Below are positions 54,611 to 63,412 of a DNA stretch of 64,000 nucleotides, piece after piece. The position numbers and the translations under genes were made by a program. The stretch's first letter is position 1. Every line of letters starts with the position of its first letter. Below the pieces are notes generated by a model. The model worked only from the letters and a program-made list of their open reading frames with translations, had not been told where the DNA came from and ran no database searches. This stretch comes from Pedobacter sp. KBW06 (GTDB lineage Bacteria; Bacteroidota; Bacteroidia; Sphingobacteriales; Sphingobacteriaceae): positions 1,079,133-1,143,132 of the forward strand of contig NZ_QAJL01000001.1 of assembly GCF_003852525.1 (NCBI RefSeq), read 5' to 3'.

Positions 54611-55432
54611 ATGAATTCATCACGCAGACATTTCATCAAGAACATCTCCTTTGCGACTGCTCTACTTGTGGGAGGTGGTGTTAAATATTTAAGCGCATCG
54701 GAAGTCCATGAACTGAAGCCAGATGTCAGGCTTCGCTTCGTTGTCGCCTCCGATGGTCATTACGGACAACCAAAAACCCAGTTCGATGAATCCTTCGCTG
54801 CCATTACACAACACATTAATCAGTTTCATGAGGAACATCCACTCGATTTCTGCGTCATCAACGGTGACATCATCCATGATGATAAAGATTTGCTGCTGAC
54901 TGCCAAGCAGAAACTGGATCATCTGACCATGAAGTATTATGTCACCAGGGGGAATCACGATAAAGTGACGCCTGCCCATTGGGAATCCGTTTGGAACACG
55001 CCCTTAAATCATGACTTCGTCGTTAAAAAAAATGCAGTCCTGCTTGGGGATACCTCTAATGAGAAAGGAGAATACCTGCCACCGGACCTGAAATGGATGG
55101 AGACGAAACTAGAAGCCCATAAAAACCTGGAGCATACCTTTATCTTCCTTCACATCCCACAAGCCAAATGGACTGCCAATGCCATTGACACCCCCGCTTT
55201 CTTCGAATTGCTAAAAAAACACCCGAATGTTAAAGCCGTTTTTCACGGTCACGAGCACGATCAGGATGGTGTTAAAATGAAGGACAACATTCCTTTTTTA
55301 TTTGACAGTCATTTTGGTGGCAACTGGGGAACAAATTATAAGGGCTTCCGGGTGGTGGAATTGCTAAAAAACCATTCGATGCTGACCTATCTGATGAATC
55401 CTACAGAAAAAATTAACCAGAATACTTATTAG
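54611..55432 (+). CDS. Tat-exported metallophosphoesterase
   Basis: A 273-residue calcineurin-like phosphoesterase. The N-terminus SSRRHFIKN followed by a hydrophobic stretch is a Tat signal, which suggests export of a metal-loaded folded enzyme. All metal motifs are present: ASDGH (Asp 48, His 50), NGD (Asp 86), GNHD (115-117), the His of FIFLHIP, and HGHEHD. The substrate, a phosphodiester or monoester, is not evident. It follows a terminator, and the next gene's start is 30 bp downstream. Confidence 0.9.
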   Translation: MNSSRRHFIKNISFATALLVGGGVKYLSASEVHELKPDVRLRFVVASDGHYGQPKTQFDESFAAITQHINQFHEEHPLDFCVINGDIIHDDKDLLLTAKQKLDHLTMKYYVTRGNHDKVTPAHWESVWNTPLNHDFVVKKNAVLLGDTSNEKGEYLPPDLKWMETKLEAHKNLEHTFIFLHIPQAKWTANAIDTPAFFELLKKHPNVKAVFHGHEHDQDGVKMKDNIPFLFDSHFGGNWGTNYKGFRVVELLKNHSMLTYLMNPTEKINQNTY

Positions 55433-55462
55433 TTGTATTTTTATCGAAAGATATCAAACCAT

Positions 55463-55921
55463 ATGGCCTTACCAAACATTTTCAGTCAGCCCGTTGCTGA
55501 CTACACCATTCAACGCATCAATACCCTCCGTTCGGATACTCCTGCACAATGGGGAAAGATGAATGTTTCCCAAATGCTTGCACATTGCTGTGTAACATAT
55601 GAATTGGTCTATGAGGACAAACATCCGAAACCGGGTGCCTTTATGAAGCTGATCCTGAAATTACTTGCCAGAAACAAGGTGGTTAGTGAAGCACCTTTCA
55701 AACAAGGTGGTCCAACGGCACCTGCATTTATTATAAAAGATCAAAAGGATTTTGAACTGGAAAAAAGCCGGTTAATTGCATTTATTCAAAAGACACAACA
55801 ATTGGGCGAAGCTGAGTTTGACGGAAAGGAATCGCATTCCTTTGGAATCCTGAATAAGACAGAATGGAACAACATGTTTTATAAGCATCTCAACCACCAT
55901 TTGACTCAGTTTGGTGCCTAA
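55463..55921 (+). CDS. DUF1569 (DinB-like) protein
   Basis: ATG 55463 gives a 152-residue cytoplasmic protein. The frame also runs back to a TTG at 55433, right after the previous stop, but the family begins at MALPNIFSQP. The body reads WGKMNVSQMLAHCCVTYELVYEDKHPKP, PTAPAFIIKDQKDFELEKSRL, KESHSFGILNKTEWNNMFYKHLNHHLTQFG. This matches DUF1569, a four-helix DinB/YfiT-like family with conserved His residues likely holding a metal. Possible thiol transferase-like role; unproven. Confidence 0.87.
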   Translation: MALPNIFSQPVADYTIQRINTLRSDTPAQWGKMNVSQMLAHCCVTYELVYEDKHPKPGAFMKLILKLLARNKVVSEAPFKQGGPTAPAFIIKDQKDFELEKSRLIAFIQKTQQLGEAEFDGKESHSFGILNKTEWNNMFYKHLNHHLTQFGA

Positions 55922-55926
55922 AAATT

Positions 55927-55976
55927 GGCAGAAATAGTAGCGCTCTGCTGAGCGAAGCAGGTTTACTATTTCTGCC
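55927..55976. terminator. Shared hairpin between convergent genes
   Basis: GGCAGAAATAGTA (55927-55939) pairs perfectly over 13 bp with TACTATTTCTGCC (55964-55976). An inner CGCTC/GAGCG hairpin lies at 41-45 and 50-54 of the 55900s. The right arm covers the last codons of the DUF4153 gene, whose stop is at 55966-55968. It probably ends both convergent transcripts. Confidence 0.7.
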
Positions 55977-57783
55977 TGATCAGTAAATAGCCTGAAAAGC
56001 TAACCGAGCCATCCTTTCTTGCTCCCTCTTTAACATCTTCAAACAGCCTGATAGAAGAGGCCACAAAGGTCAGTTCATAATGCTCAAGCTGCCTGGTGAT
56101 GCTCATGGATTCCTGGGGTAAACTGTACCTATCTTCAAGCCCCCTTAGCGGCTTAAATTTTCCATCCCCAGATCGCTTATATTCAGCGATTAAAGCTTTT
56201 CCCAGTAGAAAAAAATCAAAATCAGCCTCCACATTTTCAGCTATTTTCACTTTCAGTACCGCATCTGAGATTTGTCGCTCGATAAGGAGTGGCTTTCCGT
56301 TCAATATCTTTTCCAGCTTTCCCTGATAGAGACCAATCTCAATTACATAATCATAACCTTTTACTGACACCAGCTTCTCTTCCGCGGTAACAAAAGTGAT
56401 AAACCTTCTTTCCATCGCAGACAATTCTTTGTCAATTTTAAGCAGCGCAAGCGCTGTATCTCGTTTATCATATTTTAAACTGTAGAAATCATTCCTCTTT
56501 CTTTTCCGGTCCATCCTGGCTTCCAGCTCTTTCAGGTTTACTTTTGTAAAGGGTTGTATGGCAGTTAATCCATGCCGATCTACCAGATACTTCACCACTT
56601 CCTCCCGTTGCAGGACATCTTTCTGAACCTTAGAAGCAAACAGTTTTTTCAATCTGCTGACCTGTGCATATTTCGATACCGAAGAAGCACTTTGAGGGCC
56701 ATAAATGGCCAATGCGCTAAGGATACACAGACTGATCGGGATCAGCTTTATGTTTTGAGCTTTGACCAGCAGGAAATACCCTGTCATAAACAACAACCAA
56801 AGGGAAAGCACAATTAAGACATACCTGGATTCCGTAATTCCATAGTTCCCTACCCTTTTCCAGATCGCCAGCAGCAATAAGATCACCAAAGGGATCATCA
56901 TGACATAGAAAAACTTTGAAAACAGCTTGATCCATCCGTTCCCTGCTTTCTCCCGGATGGGATAAATCAGTAACAAGGACAAGATTCCAAATATAGCATA
57001 ACCTAAGATCAGCGAAGAGACCAGTCCTTTGGGAAGCTCCCAGTTGATGATGATTTTAGCTTCATAAACCAGCAGGATCAACAAATAAACTGTCATTAAA
57101 GGGATCAGTACATACTGCGTAAATATTTTAAGCCCCTTGGGGTAAAATTCCTCTTTGTCCAGCGCCTCGAAATCTTTTGGCACACCGGCCAGGAAAAAGA
57201 CGGTCATAAACCCGGAAAAAACAACCGACATTAACCTGATATAGGTAGCACCTTCAATCTGTACGTTGAACAATCCATTAATAGAGACCAGGGCAATAGC
57301 CAGGCCGGCATACAATACGGATGCATATAAAGCAGAGGTTAAAAATCTTAGAAATAAGGTCTTGTTAAACTGCCAGAAACCGTTTAGGTTTCCCTTCCTG
57401 ATGAAGGGTGCAAAAGCGACGAGCAGATGTCCGGTAAGGGCAAGAAAGGCCACACGATATAGGTCTGAAGTGAAGCGTATGGGGTGCAAGGCAAAATACA
57501 GGCCTGTACAAAGCAGCAAAATCAATAACCGAAATCCCCATTTCCTTTTAACATCAAAGCCGTTCGCTTCTGCATACAGATCGGCCGACAGTAAGAACGT
57601 TAAAGCTAAATTGCAAATCAGGATGATCTTGGACAGGTATTCTTCTTCGATGGCCCCTTTATGAGAATCGGCGAGGTAACAACAAATTCCCGTTGCAATC
57701 ACCGCAGCAAGCACCTGAAGGGGAAAACGAAGCACAACCTGTTTTGCACTTAACCAAAGAGAATAAATTGAAGGAAGTTTCAT
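55966..57783 (-). CDS. DUF4153 multi-span membrane protein
   Basis: A 605-residue inner-membrane protein. About ten to eleven hydrophobic segments fill residues 15-370 (for example VLAAVIATGICCYLA, IILICNLALTFLLSADLYA, FLTSALYASVLYAGLAIALVSI, YVLIPLMTVYLLILLVYEA, LVSSLILGYAIFGILSLLLIY). A soluble C-terminal domain of about 220 residues follows. The pattern fits DUF4153, whose function I do not know. It stands alone, with a divergent lipoprotein gene upstream and a shared terminator downstream. Confidence 0.83.
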   Translation of the reverse strand: MKLPSIYSLWLSAKQVVLRFPLQVLAAVIATGICCYLADSHKGAIEEEYLSKIILICNLALTFLLSADLYAEANGFDVKRKWGFRLLILLLCTGLYFALHPIRFTSDLYRVAFLALTGHLLVAFAPFIRKGNLNGFWQFNKTLFLRFLTSALYASVLYAGLAIALVSINGLFNVQIEGATYIRLMSVVFSGFMTVFFLAGVPKDFEALDKEEFYPKGLKIFTQYVLIPLMTVYLLILLVYEAKIIINWELPKGLVSSLILGYAIFGILSLLLIYPIREKAGNGWIKLFSKFFYVMMIPLVILLLLAIWKRVGNYGITESRYVLIVLSLWLLFMTGYFLLVKAQNIKLIPISLCILSALAIYGPQSASSVSKYAQVSRLKKLFASKVQKDVLQREEVVKYLVDRHGLTAIQPFTKVNLKELEARMDRKRKRNDFYSLKYDKRDTALALLKIDKELSAMERRFITFVTAEEKLVSVKGYDYVIEIGLYQGKLEKILNGKPLLIERQISDAVLKVKIAENVEADFDFFLLGKALIAEYKRSGDGKFKPLRGLEDRYSLPQESMSITRQLEHYELTFVASSIRLFEDVKEGARKDGSVSFSGYLLIRQK

Positions 57784-57953
57784 ATTATGATTTATAAATG
57801 CAAAGATGTAATTTACAAATTAATTATTATACCATTAAGGATGGTCACCTTCCTCTATTGATAACAAGGAAGCAAATAAGCTCTTTTATGGCAACAACAG
57901 CATTATCCAAAACAAGACTTAAATTAACAATTGATATTTACCATTACGCTATT

Positions 57954-58436
57954 ATGAAAAACACGCTGATCCTTTTGTGTCTTTTCCTGCTTACCGCCTG
58001 TAAGAAGGACAAACAGGACGCAAATTTTAATGTCCAGGCCAATATCGATATTGCGGTTTTTGATCCCTCAGGAAATGATCATCTTAAAAAGATCGGAGAA
58101 GAAAGCATTTCGAAGATCAGGTTATATTACCTTATAGATGGAAAAAAGGTATTGTTTAACCGTTCAAATCTTGATGCACCTTATGGATTCTTAACCTTTA
58201 AACCTGAAAAAGAAGGAGATCGTTACTGGTTAAGGTTATTTTTGTACAATACGGAGAAAAATGGTTCAGCGGTAAAATCAACTACTTACCTGCGTTGGGA
58301 AGACGGCAGGGAGGATGAAATTATCGCCGAATTTAACAACAGGTCGAATTCCAGGGTACTTGTAAAATTCTGGTACAACAAAAAGGAGATCAACCGCACA
58401 GAAAACCAGCGCTATTTTCAGATCACATCTGAATAA
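57954..58436 (+). CDS. Small lipoprotein of unknown function
   Basis: ATG 57954 gives a 160-residue lipoprotein with signal MKNTLILLCLFLLTAC and lipobox LTAC, then KKDKQD. The frame is open upstream to 57798, but the extension has no signal. The mature part is beta-rich (VQANIDIAVFDPSG, KIRLYYLIDGKKVLF, RYWLRLFLYNTEKNGS, RVLVKFWYNKKEI) and could be an immunoglobulin-like or transthyretin-like sandwich. I do not recognise a family. No partner gene is apparent. Confidence 0.7.
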   Translation: MKNTLILLCLFLLTACKKDKQDANFNVQANIDIAVFDPSGNDHLKKIGEESISKIRLYYLIDGKKVLFNRSNLDAPYGFLTFKPEKEGDRYWLRLFLYNTEKNGSAVKSTTYLRWEDGREDEIIAEFNNRSNSRVLVKFWYNKKEINRTENQRYFQITSE

Positions 58437-58560
58437 GAAACAGACAATTGATGACCAGCAAATAAAAGCTTTTTATAAATTCCCATACAGAGCCGGTATT
58501 CACCATTATTCATAAGGGAGAATAAAAATCATTTTTATTAACCAACAACTTAACTTGTTA

Positions 58561-58582
58561 ACAGGTATTCATAAATACCTGT
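58561..58582 (+). repeat. Perfect 9-bp hairpin upstream of a membrane gene
   Basis: ACAGGTATT (58561-58569) and AATACCTGT (58574-58582) with a CATA loop, in the 274-bp gap between the lipoprotein and the next gene. It could terminate the lipoprotein transcript, 124 bp away and without a T-run, or act in the leader of the next gene. The rest of the gap is AT-rich and shows nothing else clear. Confidence 0.4.
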
Positions 58583-58710
58583 CCATTAAGGGCAACCTTT
58601 GGCATTAATTTTGTCATTACAGATCTTTTCTTTGATAGAAAGGAATATATTTTAACAATCATATATTTTATTATTCTAAAATTTAATCTTAAACGTTTAA
58701 CCATTTCCCT

Positions 58711-59184
58711 ATGAACAATTACAAATACTTTGAACAAGAAGGCAACAAATATCACCTGAAGACACAATTCGTTTTTATCGGATTTATTGGCGGGCTGTTC
58801 TTACTCGGCGGACTTGCATTGATTTTCACTAAAGGAATGACAGACAAAGCGAACATGTGGATCGGCATAGGTATGGCGGTATTAGGAGCCTTGTCCTTAC
58901 TTCGCCTTACGGCAAAAACAACCATAGACATGCAGTCTAACCAGATCCTCATGAAAAAGAACTTTTTCTCTTCTGAAGTGGCCTATAGCTTAGACAATTT
59001 TGAAACCTTTCTTGTTTCCCGGACAGTTTCGCTATTTGGCCTGACGATGAATGGTGCAGGAAGTATGGTACTCAACATCAACGGCAAAGAAAAAATCCTG
59101 TTGCTGAACCATTCCGTTTTCACAATAAAACCATTAAACAATATGGTTAATGAAGCGTTGCATATCATGAAAATTGAGGACTAA
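58711..59184 (+). CDS. Small two-helix membrane protein, first of a pair
   Basis: A 157-residue protein with two membrane helices (FVFIGFIGGLFLLGGLALIF and MWIGIGMAVLGALSLLRL), then a beta-rich cytoplasmic domain of about 90 residues (TTIDMQSNQILMKKNFFSSEV, YSLDNFETFLVSRT, SMVLNINGKEKILLLNH) and a final helix. The layout resembles bacterial PH-domain-like small membrane proteins; that is a fold guess only. It is 2 bp upstream of a gene of the same size and layout, so the two are likely a unit. No family is recognised. Confidence 0.7.
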   Translation: MNNYKYFEQEGNKYHLKTQFVFIGFIGGLFLLGGLALIFTKGMTDKANMWIGIGMAVLGALSLLRLTAKTTIDMQSNQILMKKNFFSSEVAYSLDNFETFLVSRTVSLFGLTMNGAGSMVLNINGKEKILLLNHSVFTIKPLNNMVNEALHIMKIED

Positions 59185-59186
59185 TT

Positions 59187-59669
59187 ATGGCGCTCTATAA
59201 TTTAGAATATTCGGGCAACAGGATGAGCTTCCAACCCAACCTGAGTATATATACTAAAATAAAGGCATTCTTATTCGCTATTGTCCTCTGCTTTGCGGTT
59301 GTCCCCTTCTTACCGATCGGGTTCGATGTAAAGCGGATCGTTTACCTGATTGGGGCAGGTTTATGCGGCTATGTGGTATATGATTTTGTCTTCATAGCCC
59401 GGGTTACCATGATTTTCGACAAAAACACCCGCAAGGTGTCTAAGAAAATACCAGGCATCTACACCAAAACATTGATGGACTTTGATGAATTAAGATTGGT
59501 CAATGATACCAGTTATGGGACATTGATGTATACGATTGGTGCAAAAAACACCCGTTTTGTAAAAAACTATCCGATTAGTGATAATTTTTCAGACAACAAA
59601 AAAGGCATCAAAAAGCAGGAGGAATTTGAAGTAACGATTCTGGAGCCTTTACTGGAATTCATCAAATAA
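59187..59669 (+). CDS. Small two-helix membrane protein, second of a pair
   Basis: A 160-residue protein with two membrane helices (FLFAIVLCFAVVPFLPIGF and IVYLIGAGLCGYVVYDFVFI), then a beta-rich domain (VTMIFDKNTRKVSKKIPG, LMDFDELRLVNDTSYGTLMYTIGAK, FVKNYPIS) and a C-terminal helix. Same architecture as its neighbour although sequence identity is low. ATG 59187 lies 2 bp after the previous stop. Its stop is 2 bp from that of the convergent kinase gene. Function unknown. Confidence 0.68.
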   Translation: MALYNLEYSGNRMSFQPNLSIYTKIKAFLFAIVLCFAVVPFLPIGFDVKRIVYLIGAGLCGYVVYDFVFIARVTMIFDKNTRKVSKKIPGIYTKTLMDFDELRLVNDTSYGTLMYTIGAKNTRFVKNYPISDNFSDNKKGIKKQEEFEVTILEPLLEFIK

Positions 59670-59671
59670 GT

Positions 59672-61165
59672 TTAGTCCTGTGAATGAAGCGGCAGCTGAA
59701 AAGAAAAGGTTGAGCCATTCCCAGGACTGCTCTCCACCCAGATTTTCCCCTGATGGCGATCAATAATTTCTTTGCTGATGTACAATCCAATTCCCAAGCC
59801 TGATGCATTGCCGTTAGGCTTTTTTATTTGATAGAACCTGGAAAAGATATGTTCCTGCTCCGGCAGGTCTATTCCCGGTCCGAAGTCCTGCACAGACAGT
59901 TGCAGGTGCTCCTGAACATTCAGCACCCCGATCTTCATTTTATTTGTGTTGGGCGCGTATTTGATGGCATTGGAAACGAGGTTAATGATCACCTGTTCCA
60001 GGCGTTGTTTATCTGCATATACGTTTAGTATTCCGGCCGGATGATTCAGGTTGATCTCATGACCGGGATGGTTCTGCTGCATTACTTCGATCACTTCTTT
60101 TAATAAGTCGTTAAAATCAAAACTGGTAAAGGTATAGGCTAATTTCCCGGTCTGGATCTTCGTCACGTCCAACAGATCGGAGATCAGGGAAATCAATTTT
60201 GCAACCTGATTTCTGGCCTTCAAAACCAGCTCTTTATCTTTATCTTCTAGCTTGAGTGAACGCTGTACCAGTTGCAGGAAAGCATCGATACTCGTTACCG
60301 GTGTTTTCAATTCATGGCTGGCCATCCCAATGAATTCGTCTTTTCGGGAGTTCATGGTCTGAATGTCATCGTATAACTTTTGCAGCTGCGCTTCTGATTG
60401 CTTCTGGATACTGATGTCGCGCGCAATTTTAGAAGCTCCGATAATCCGCCCCTTTTGGTCCCTTATTGGGGATACCGTCAGGGAAATCGGCACAGAGGCC
60501 CCATTTTTTGTGATGCGAACGGTTTCAAAATGTTCGACGGTCTTATTGTTACGAACGCGGTCAATAATCAGGTTTTCTTCATCGAGGCGATCTTTAGGTA
60601 TCAGTAGAGAGATGTGCCGCCCCAGAACTTCCTTTTCTGTATAACCGAATAGCTTCTCTGCGCCCTGGTTCCAACTGGTTATTAAACCATCCAGCCCTTT
60701 GCTCACAATCGCATCTTCAGAGCATTCAATGATTGCCGCCAGCATGGCCTGTTTCTTCTCCCCTTGTCGCTGTTCTGTAATGTCCAGCAGTGTATTTACA
60801 GCACCCCGCAATACGCCTGATTCGTCAAACAAGGGAACCGGGTTTGGCAATACATTTTTCATCGTTCCATCGGGACATTGAATCATGATCTCTTCCTCTA
60901 TCACAGGCATCCCTTCTTTCAGGGTACGGGCCATAGGACAGGTATCCGGTGCCATCGGGGTTCCATCCGGCCAGAAAATCTTCCAGGAACCGCACCAAAG
61001 ATCTTTCCCCAGTTCAGGCTCCCTCCCCCATAAATTTGCGGCAGCTTTATTGTAAAAAGTCAGATATCCCAAATGATCACACACATATACCGCCACAGGC
61101 ATACAATCAAATAATTCAACAGGCAACAATCCTGAACTTGGGTTAGCGGGAATTTTCGTTATCAT
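59672..61165 (-). CDS. Soluble PAS-PAS sensor histidine kinase
   Basis: A 497-residue cytoplasmic kinase without membrane helices: PAS 1 at about 15-130 (VYVCDHLGYLTFYNKAAANLWGRE), PAS 2 with PAC at about 140-258 (IVSKGLDGLITSWNQGAEKLFGYTEKEVLG), HisKA with ASHELKTPV (His 284), and ATPase with NLVSNAIKYAP, DFGPGID and GLGIGLYISKEIIDRHQG. PAS 1 has a Cys-containing insert (WCGSWKIFWPDGTPMAPDTCPMARTL) of a type seen in related kinases. No response regulator adjoins it, so it is an orphan; the stimulus is unknown. Confidence 0.92.
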   Translation of the reverse strand: MITKIPANPSSGLLPVELFDCMPVAVYVCDHLGYLTFYNKAAANLWGREPELGKDLWCGSWKIFWPDGTPMAPDTCPMARTLKEGMPVIEEEIMIQCPDGTMKNVLPNPVPLFDESGVLRGAVNTLLDITEQRQGEKKQAMLAAIIECSEDAIVSKGLDGLITSWNQGAEKLFGYTEKEVLGRHISLLIPKDRLDEENLIIDRVRNNKTVEHFETVRITKNGASVPISLTVSPIRDQKGRIIGASKIARDISIQKQSEAQLQKLYDDIQTMNSRKDEFIGMASHELKTPVTSIDAFLQLVQRSLKLEDKDKELVLKARNQVAKLISLISDLLDVTKIQTGKLAYTFTSFDFNDLLKEVIEVMQQNHPGHEINLNHPAGILNVYADKQRLEQVIINLVSNAIKYAPNTNKMKIGVLNVQEHLQLSVQDFGPGIDLPEQEHIFSRFYQIKKPNGNASGLGIGLYISKEIIDRHQGKIWVESSPGNGSTFSFQLPLHSQD

Positions 61166-61506
61166 TTGTCTGATCCGGTCTCATTAGGTTATCCTAAGAA
61201 CAAGTTAAACAGTTTTTTTCTGAAAACGTTTAATCAGCGGGAAATTATGGAGGTTCGCAAACAAAAAAACAGGCTTTCTATGTAAGAATCAGACTTGTAC
61301 AGACTACCAGAAGCCTGTATAACATAGCAAAAGGGGCTGAACTTCGTGATTAAAGTTCAGCCCCTCAGTTTTACCGGTCTTCGATTTTGATAACTTCCTT
61401 TATAAAAGATAAATCAAAGCGTGCTTGTTATCATAACAGAGGCCACTAAAACAAAAGGAATAATCAACAAAAATAATGGCACTCATTATTTTCATTACCC
61501 CAGGGT
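61166..61506. other. Intergenic region with kinase promoter area and operon terminator
   Basis: A 341-bp gap with no credible coding sequence. It contains the hairpin described at 61332-61365. A looser ACAGGCTT (61268-61275)/AAGCCTGT (61310-61317) pair has a 34-nt loop. The PAS kinase promoter must lie here, but no TAnnTTTG match with a spaced TTG was found on the minus strand. Confidence 0.5.
61332..61365 (-). terminator. Terminator of the DUF4302 operon
   Basis: AGGGGCTGAACTT (61332-61344) pairs perfectly over 13 bp with AAGTTCAGCCCCT (61353-61365), loop 8 nt. On the minus strand it is followed by TTTTGCTATG. It lies about 140 bp past the DUF4302 stop, a GC-rich stem with a short T-run. 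Confidence 0.7.
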
Positions 61507-62529
61507 TTAATTGAAATTCTTATATTCTCCGGTGATGTATTCTTTTCCTGTTTTATCGTAGGAAGCTACTTTAATGGTCACATTCGTACCGTTTCTAATC
61601 ACCTCATTGATGACGAAATACGGCGTTTTAATGCTTTTAACGAATTTGGCATTACTGGTCGAAGAACTCGCATTTCCGCTAAAAGGAAGGTAACACAGGG
61701 CATTGTAGCCCTGTCTTGCCACTGGAGTATCTTCATAAACGGTCTGAATGGTTCCGGTGTTGCTGTAATTCACAGGATTAAAGAAAATATAAAACTTATC
61801 GAATACATTTGCAGAAGCATTGTTATAAAAAGGATCTACTGCCTGCCAGGCCGCAAGGTTACTGTCAAAACTATTCCTAAAACTGAAACCCAGATTTACC
61901 TTTTTAGAAGTTGGAATATAATTAAGGGTTAAAATGCCATTTACATTGTTTAGACCTACTTTTGCTTCAGCAGTTTTCATGTCCAGTAAGGTCACATCAT
62001 CGGCCCATTTCCAGCTGTCCGGTCTTTTAAACAAGGTATAAACCTGTCCCCCTTCCTGTTTATATGCTTCACCACTTTTCAAACATTGGATTTTAATCGC
62101 GTCAGAACTAACTGCCAACACTTTAAAGACATAATCGGTCACATCTCCGTAGCTTCGATCCATCCGCATCAAGGAGGAAACGATCGAACCGCCCGAAAAA
62201 TTAAGCAAAATTCCAGAGACTCCTTTATTGATTAAATAGGTAGATTTATTGTTCGGCGTTGTACCATAAACGCTTTTCATTTTCACCATATTTTTAGTGG
62301 TATCAAATTGCATTACCACCGGAATACAGGCGGTATCTGCCAGGGTGCTTTTGACCATCATCACCCAACCGTTCGGCGATTTACCCAAGACTTGTTTCAA
62401 ATCTGTTTCCATTTGTTTTTCTGTACCCACCAATTCTTCCACTGTAGTGGTGATGTTGTCTTTTTCGCAGGAAGCAAAAAGCAAAAGCAACAAAGACAGG
62501 AAACCTGATATTTTTAGTATATTTTTCAT
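61507..62529 (-). CDS. DUF4302 lipoprotein
   Basis: A 340-residue lipoprotein: signal MKNILKISGFLSLLLLLFASC, then EKDN. The body has the DUF4302 pattern TEKQMETDLKQVLGKSPNGWVMMVKS, YLINKGVSGILLNFSGGSIVSSLMRMDRSYGDVTDYVFKVL (cited in parts) and a C-terminal FVINEVIRNGTNVTIKVASYD. DUF4302 proteins are encoded with SusCD and the zinc metallohydrolase lipoprotein found here 21 bp upstream. Surface or periplasmic accessory protein; role unknown. Confidence 0.85.
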   Translation of the reverse strand: MKNILKISGFLSLLLLLFASCEKDNITTTVEELVGTEKQMETDLKQVLGKSPNGWVMMVKSTLADTACIPVVMQFDTTKNMVKMKSVYGTTPNNKSTYLINKGVSGILLNFSGGSIVSSLMRMDRSYGDVTDYVFKVLAVSSDAIKIQCLKSGEAYKQEGGQVYTLFKRPDSWKWADDVTLLDMKTAEAKVGLNNVNGILTLNYIPTSKKVNLGFSFRNSFDSNLAAWQAVDPFYNNASANVFDKFYIFFNPVNYSNTGTIQTVYEDTPVARQGYNALCYLPFSGNASSSTSNAKFVKSIKTPYFVINEVIRNGTNVTIKVASYDKTGKEYITGEYKNFN

Positions 62530-62550
62530 ATCTATAAAGATTTATAATGA

Positions 62551-63411
62551 TTAATTTTTGTAGATAAGGTCATAGATAACGCTCTGTAGCTTATGCAGGT
62601 CCATACCTTTATCCAAATAGAACTTAGTGATCAGGTTATATTTTCTTTTCAGCTTTTCGTTTGAATTGATCAGTGTCAGCACATCATTCTTTGGAAACCT
62701 GGTCAGGTGTTCTACTGTAGTCGCAAAATCCTCTTCAGGTGCAAACCCACCATATTTTCTAAAAAACCCATCAGCCACTGCCTGAGCTTCCGTTTTAGTG
62801 TTCCATGCTTCTTTATAATAAGTACCTACGGAAATCCGGTCAAAAATCTCTCCTCTTCCATACTTAACATCCTGGTTATGCGCGTGCTCATGCCATAAAA
62901 TTACAACGTGATCATGAACAGCTGCTTTATTGGACAAGTCAAGGTTATTGATTCCTCCCATCCCCAGCCTATAGAATTGCCCGTTAAAACCTGCACCTGC
63001 TGCTATCGCCGTATTGGTTGGATGCCCATGGTAAAAGCCTCCCATGAGGATAAATTCTATAGGCGTTTCCTTTTTAAAATAATCAGGGAAGTTTTTCTTC
63101 AATGGCTCCAGCCACAATGTTTTCATGACCTTTCTGGTATAGGCTAAAGCCTTATCATAAGCAGGAGGATAATAGAAGTCGTTGGGCCTGATCATCTGAG
63201 GCGTATATTCATACACAATTTTCACCCCGTAATCCCGGTAAAGTGTATCACACAAAGAATCCAGGGCATTCCATTTTTCCTTTGGTTTATTCGTGATCGC
63301 AAAATAATCCAGGTTTTCCTTTTCCAGGCTCACTTTTTCTTCTTTGCTGCAGGATACGAAGGCGCTCATGCCTGCTAAAATCAGTAAAGTATATATAAAT
63401 AACTTTTTCAT
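62551..63411 (-). CDS. Zinc metallohydrolase lipoprotein associated with substrate import
   Basis: A 286-residue lipoprotein: signal MKKLFIYTLLILAGMSAFVSC, then SKEEK. The zinc motif HExxH is at 174-178 (HEHAH), within VVILWHEHAHNQDVKYG, and downstream acidic residues (EIFDRISVGTYYKEAW) could give the third ligand. This is the protein type named substrate import-associated zinc metallohydrolase, which occurs next to SusCD. It is probably a peptidase acting on surface proteins or peptides taken up by the system. It starts 1 bp after the SusD stop. Confidence 0.85.
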   Translation of the reverse strand: MKKLFIYTLLILAGMSAFVSCSKEEKVSLEKENLDYFAITNKPKEKWNALDSLCDTLYRDYGVKIVYEYTPQMIRPNDFYYPPAYDKALAYTRKVMKTLWLEPLKKNFPDYFKKETPIEFILMGGFYHGHPTNTAIAAGAGFNGQFYRLGMGGINNLDLSNKAAVHDHVVILWHEHAHNQDVKYGRGEIFDRISVGTYYKEAWNTKTEAQAVADGFFRKYGGFAPEEDFATTVEHLTRFPKNDVLTLINSNEKLKRKYNLITKFYLDKGMDLHKLQSVIYDLIYKN

Positions 63412-63412
63412 C

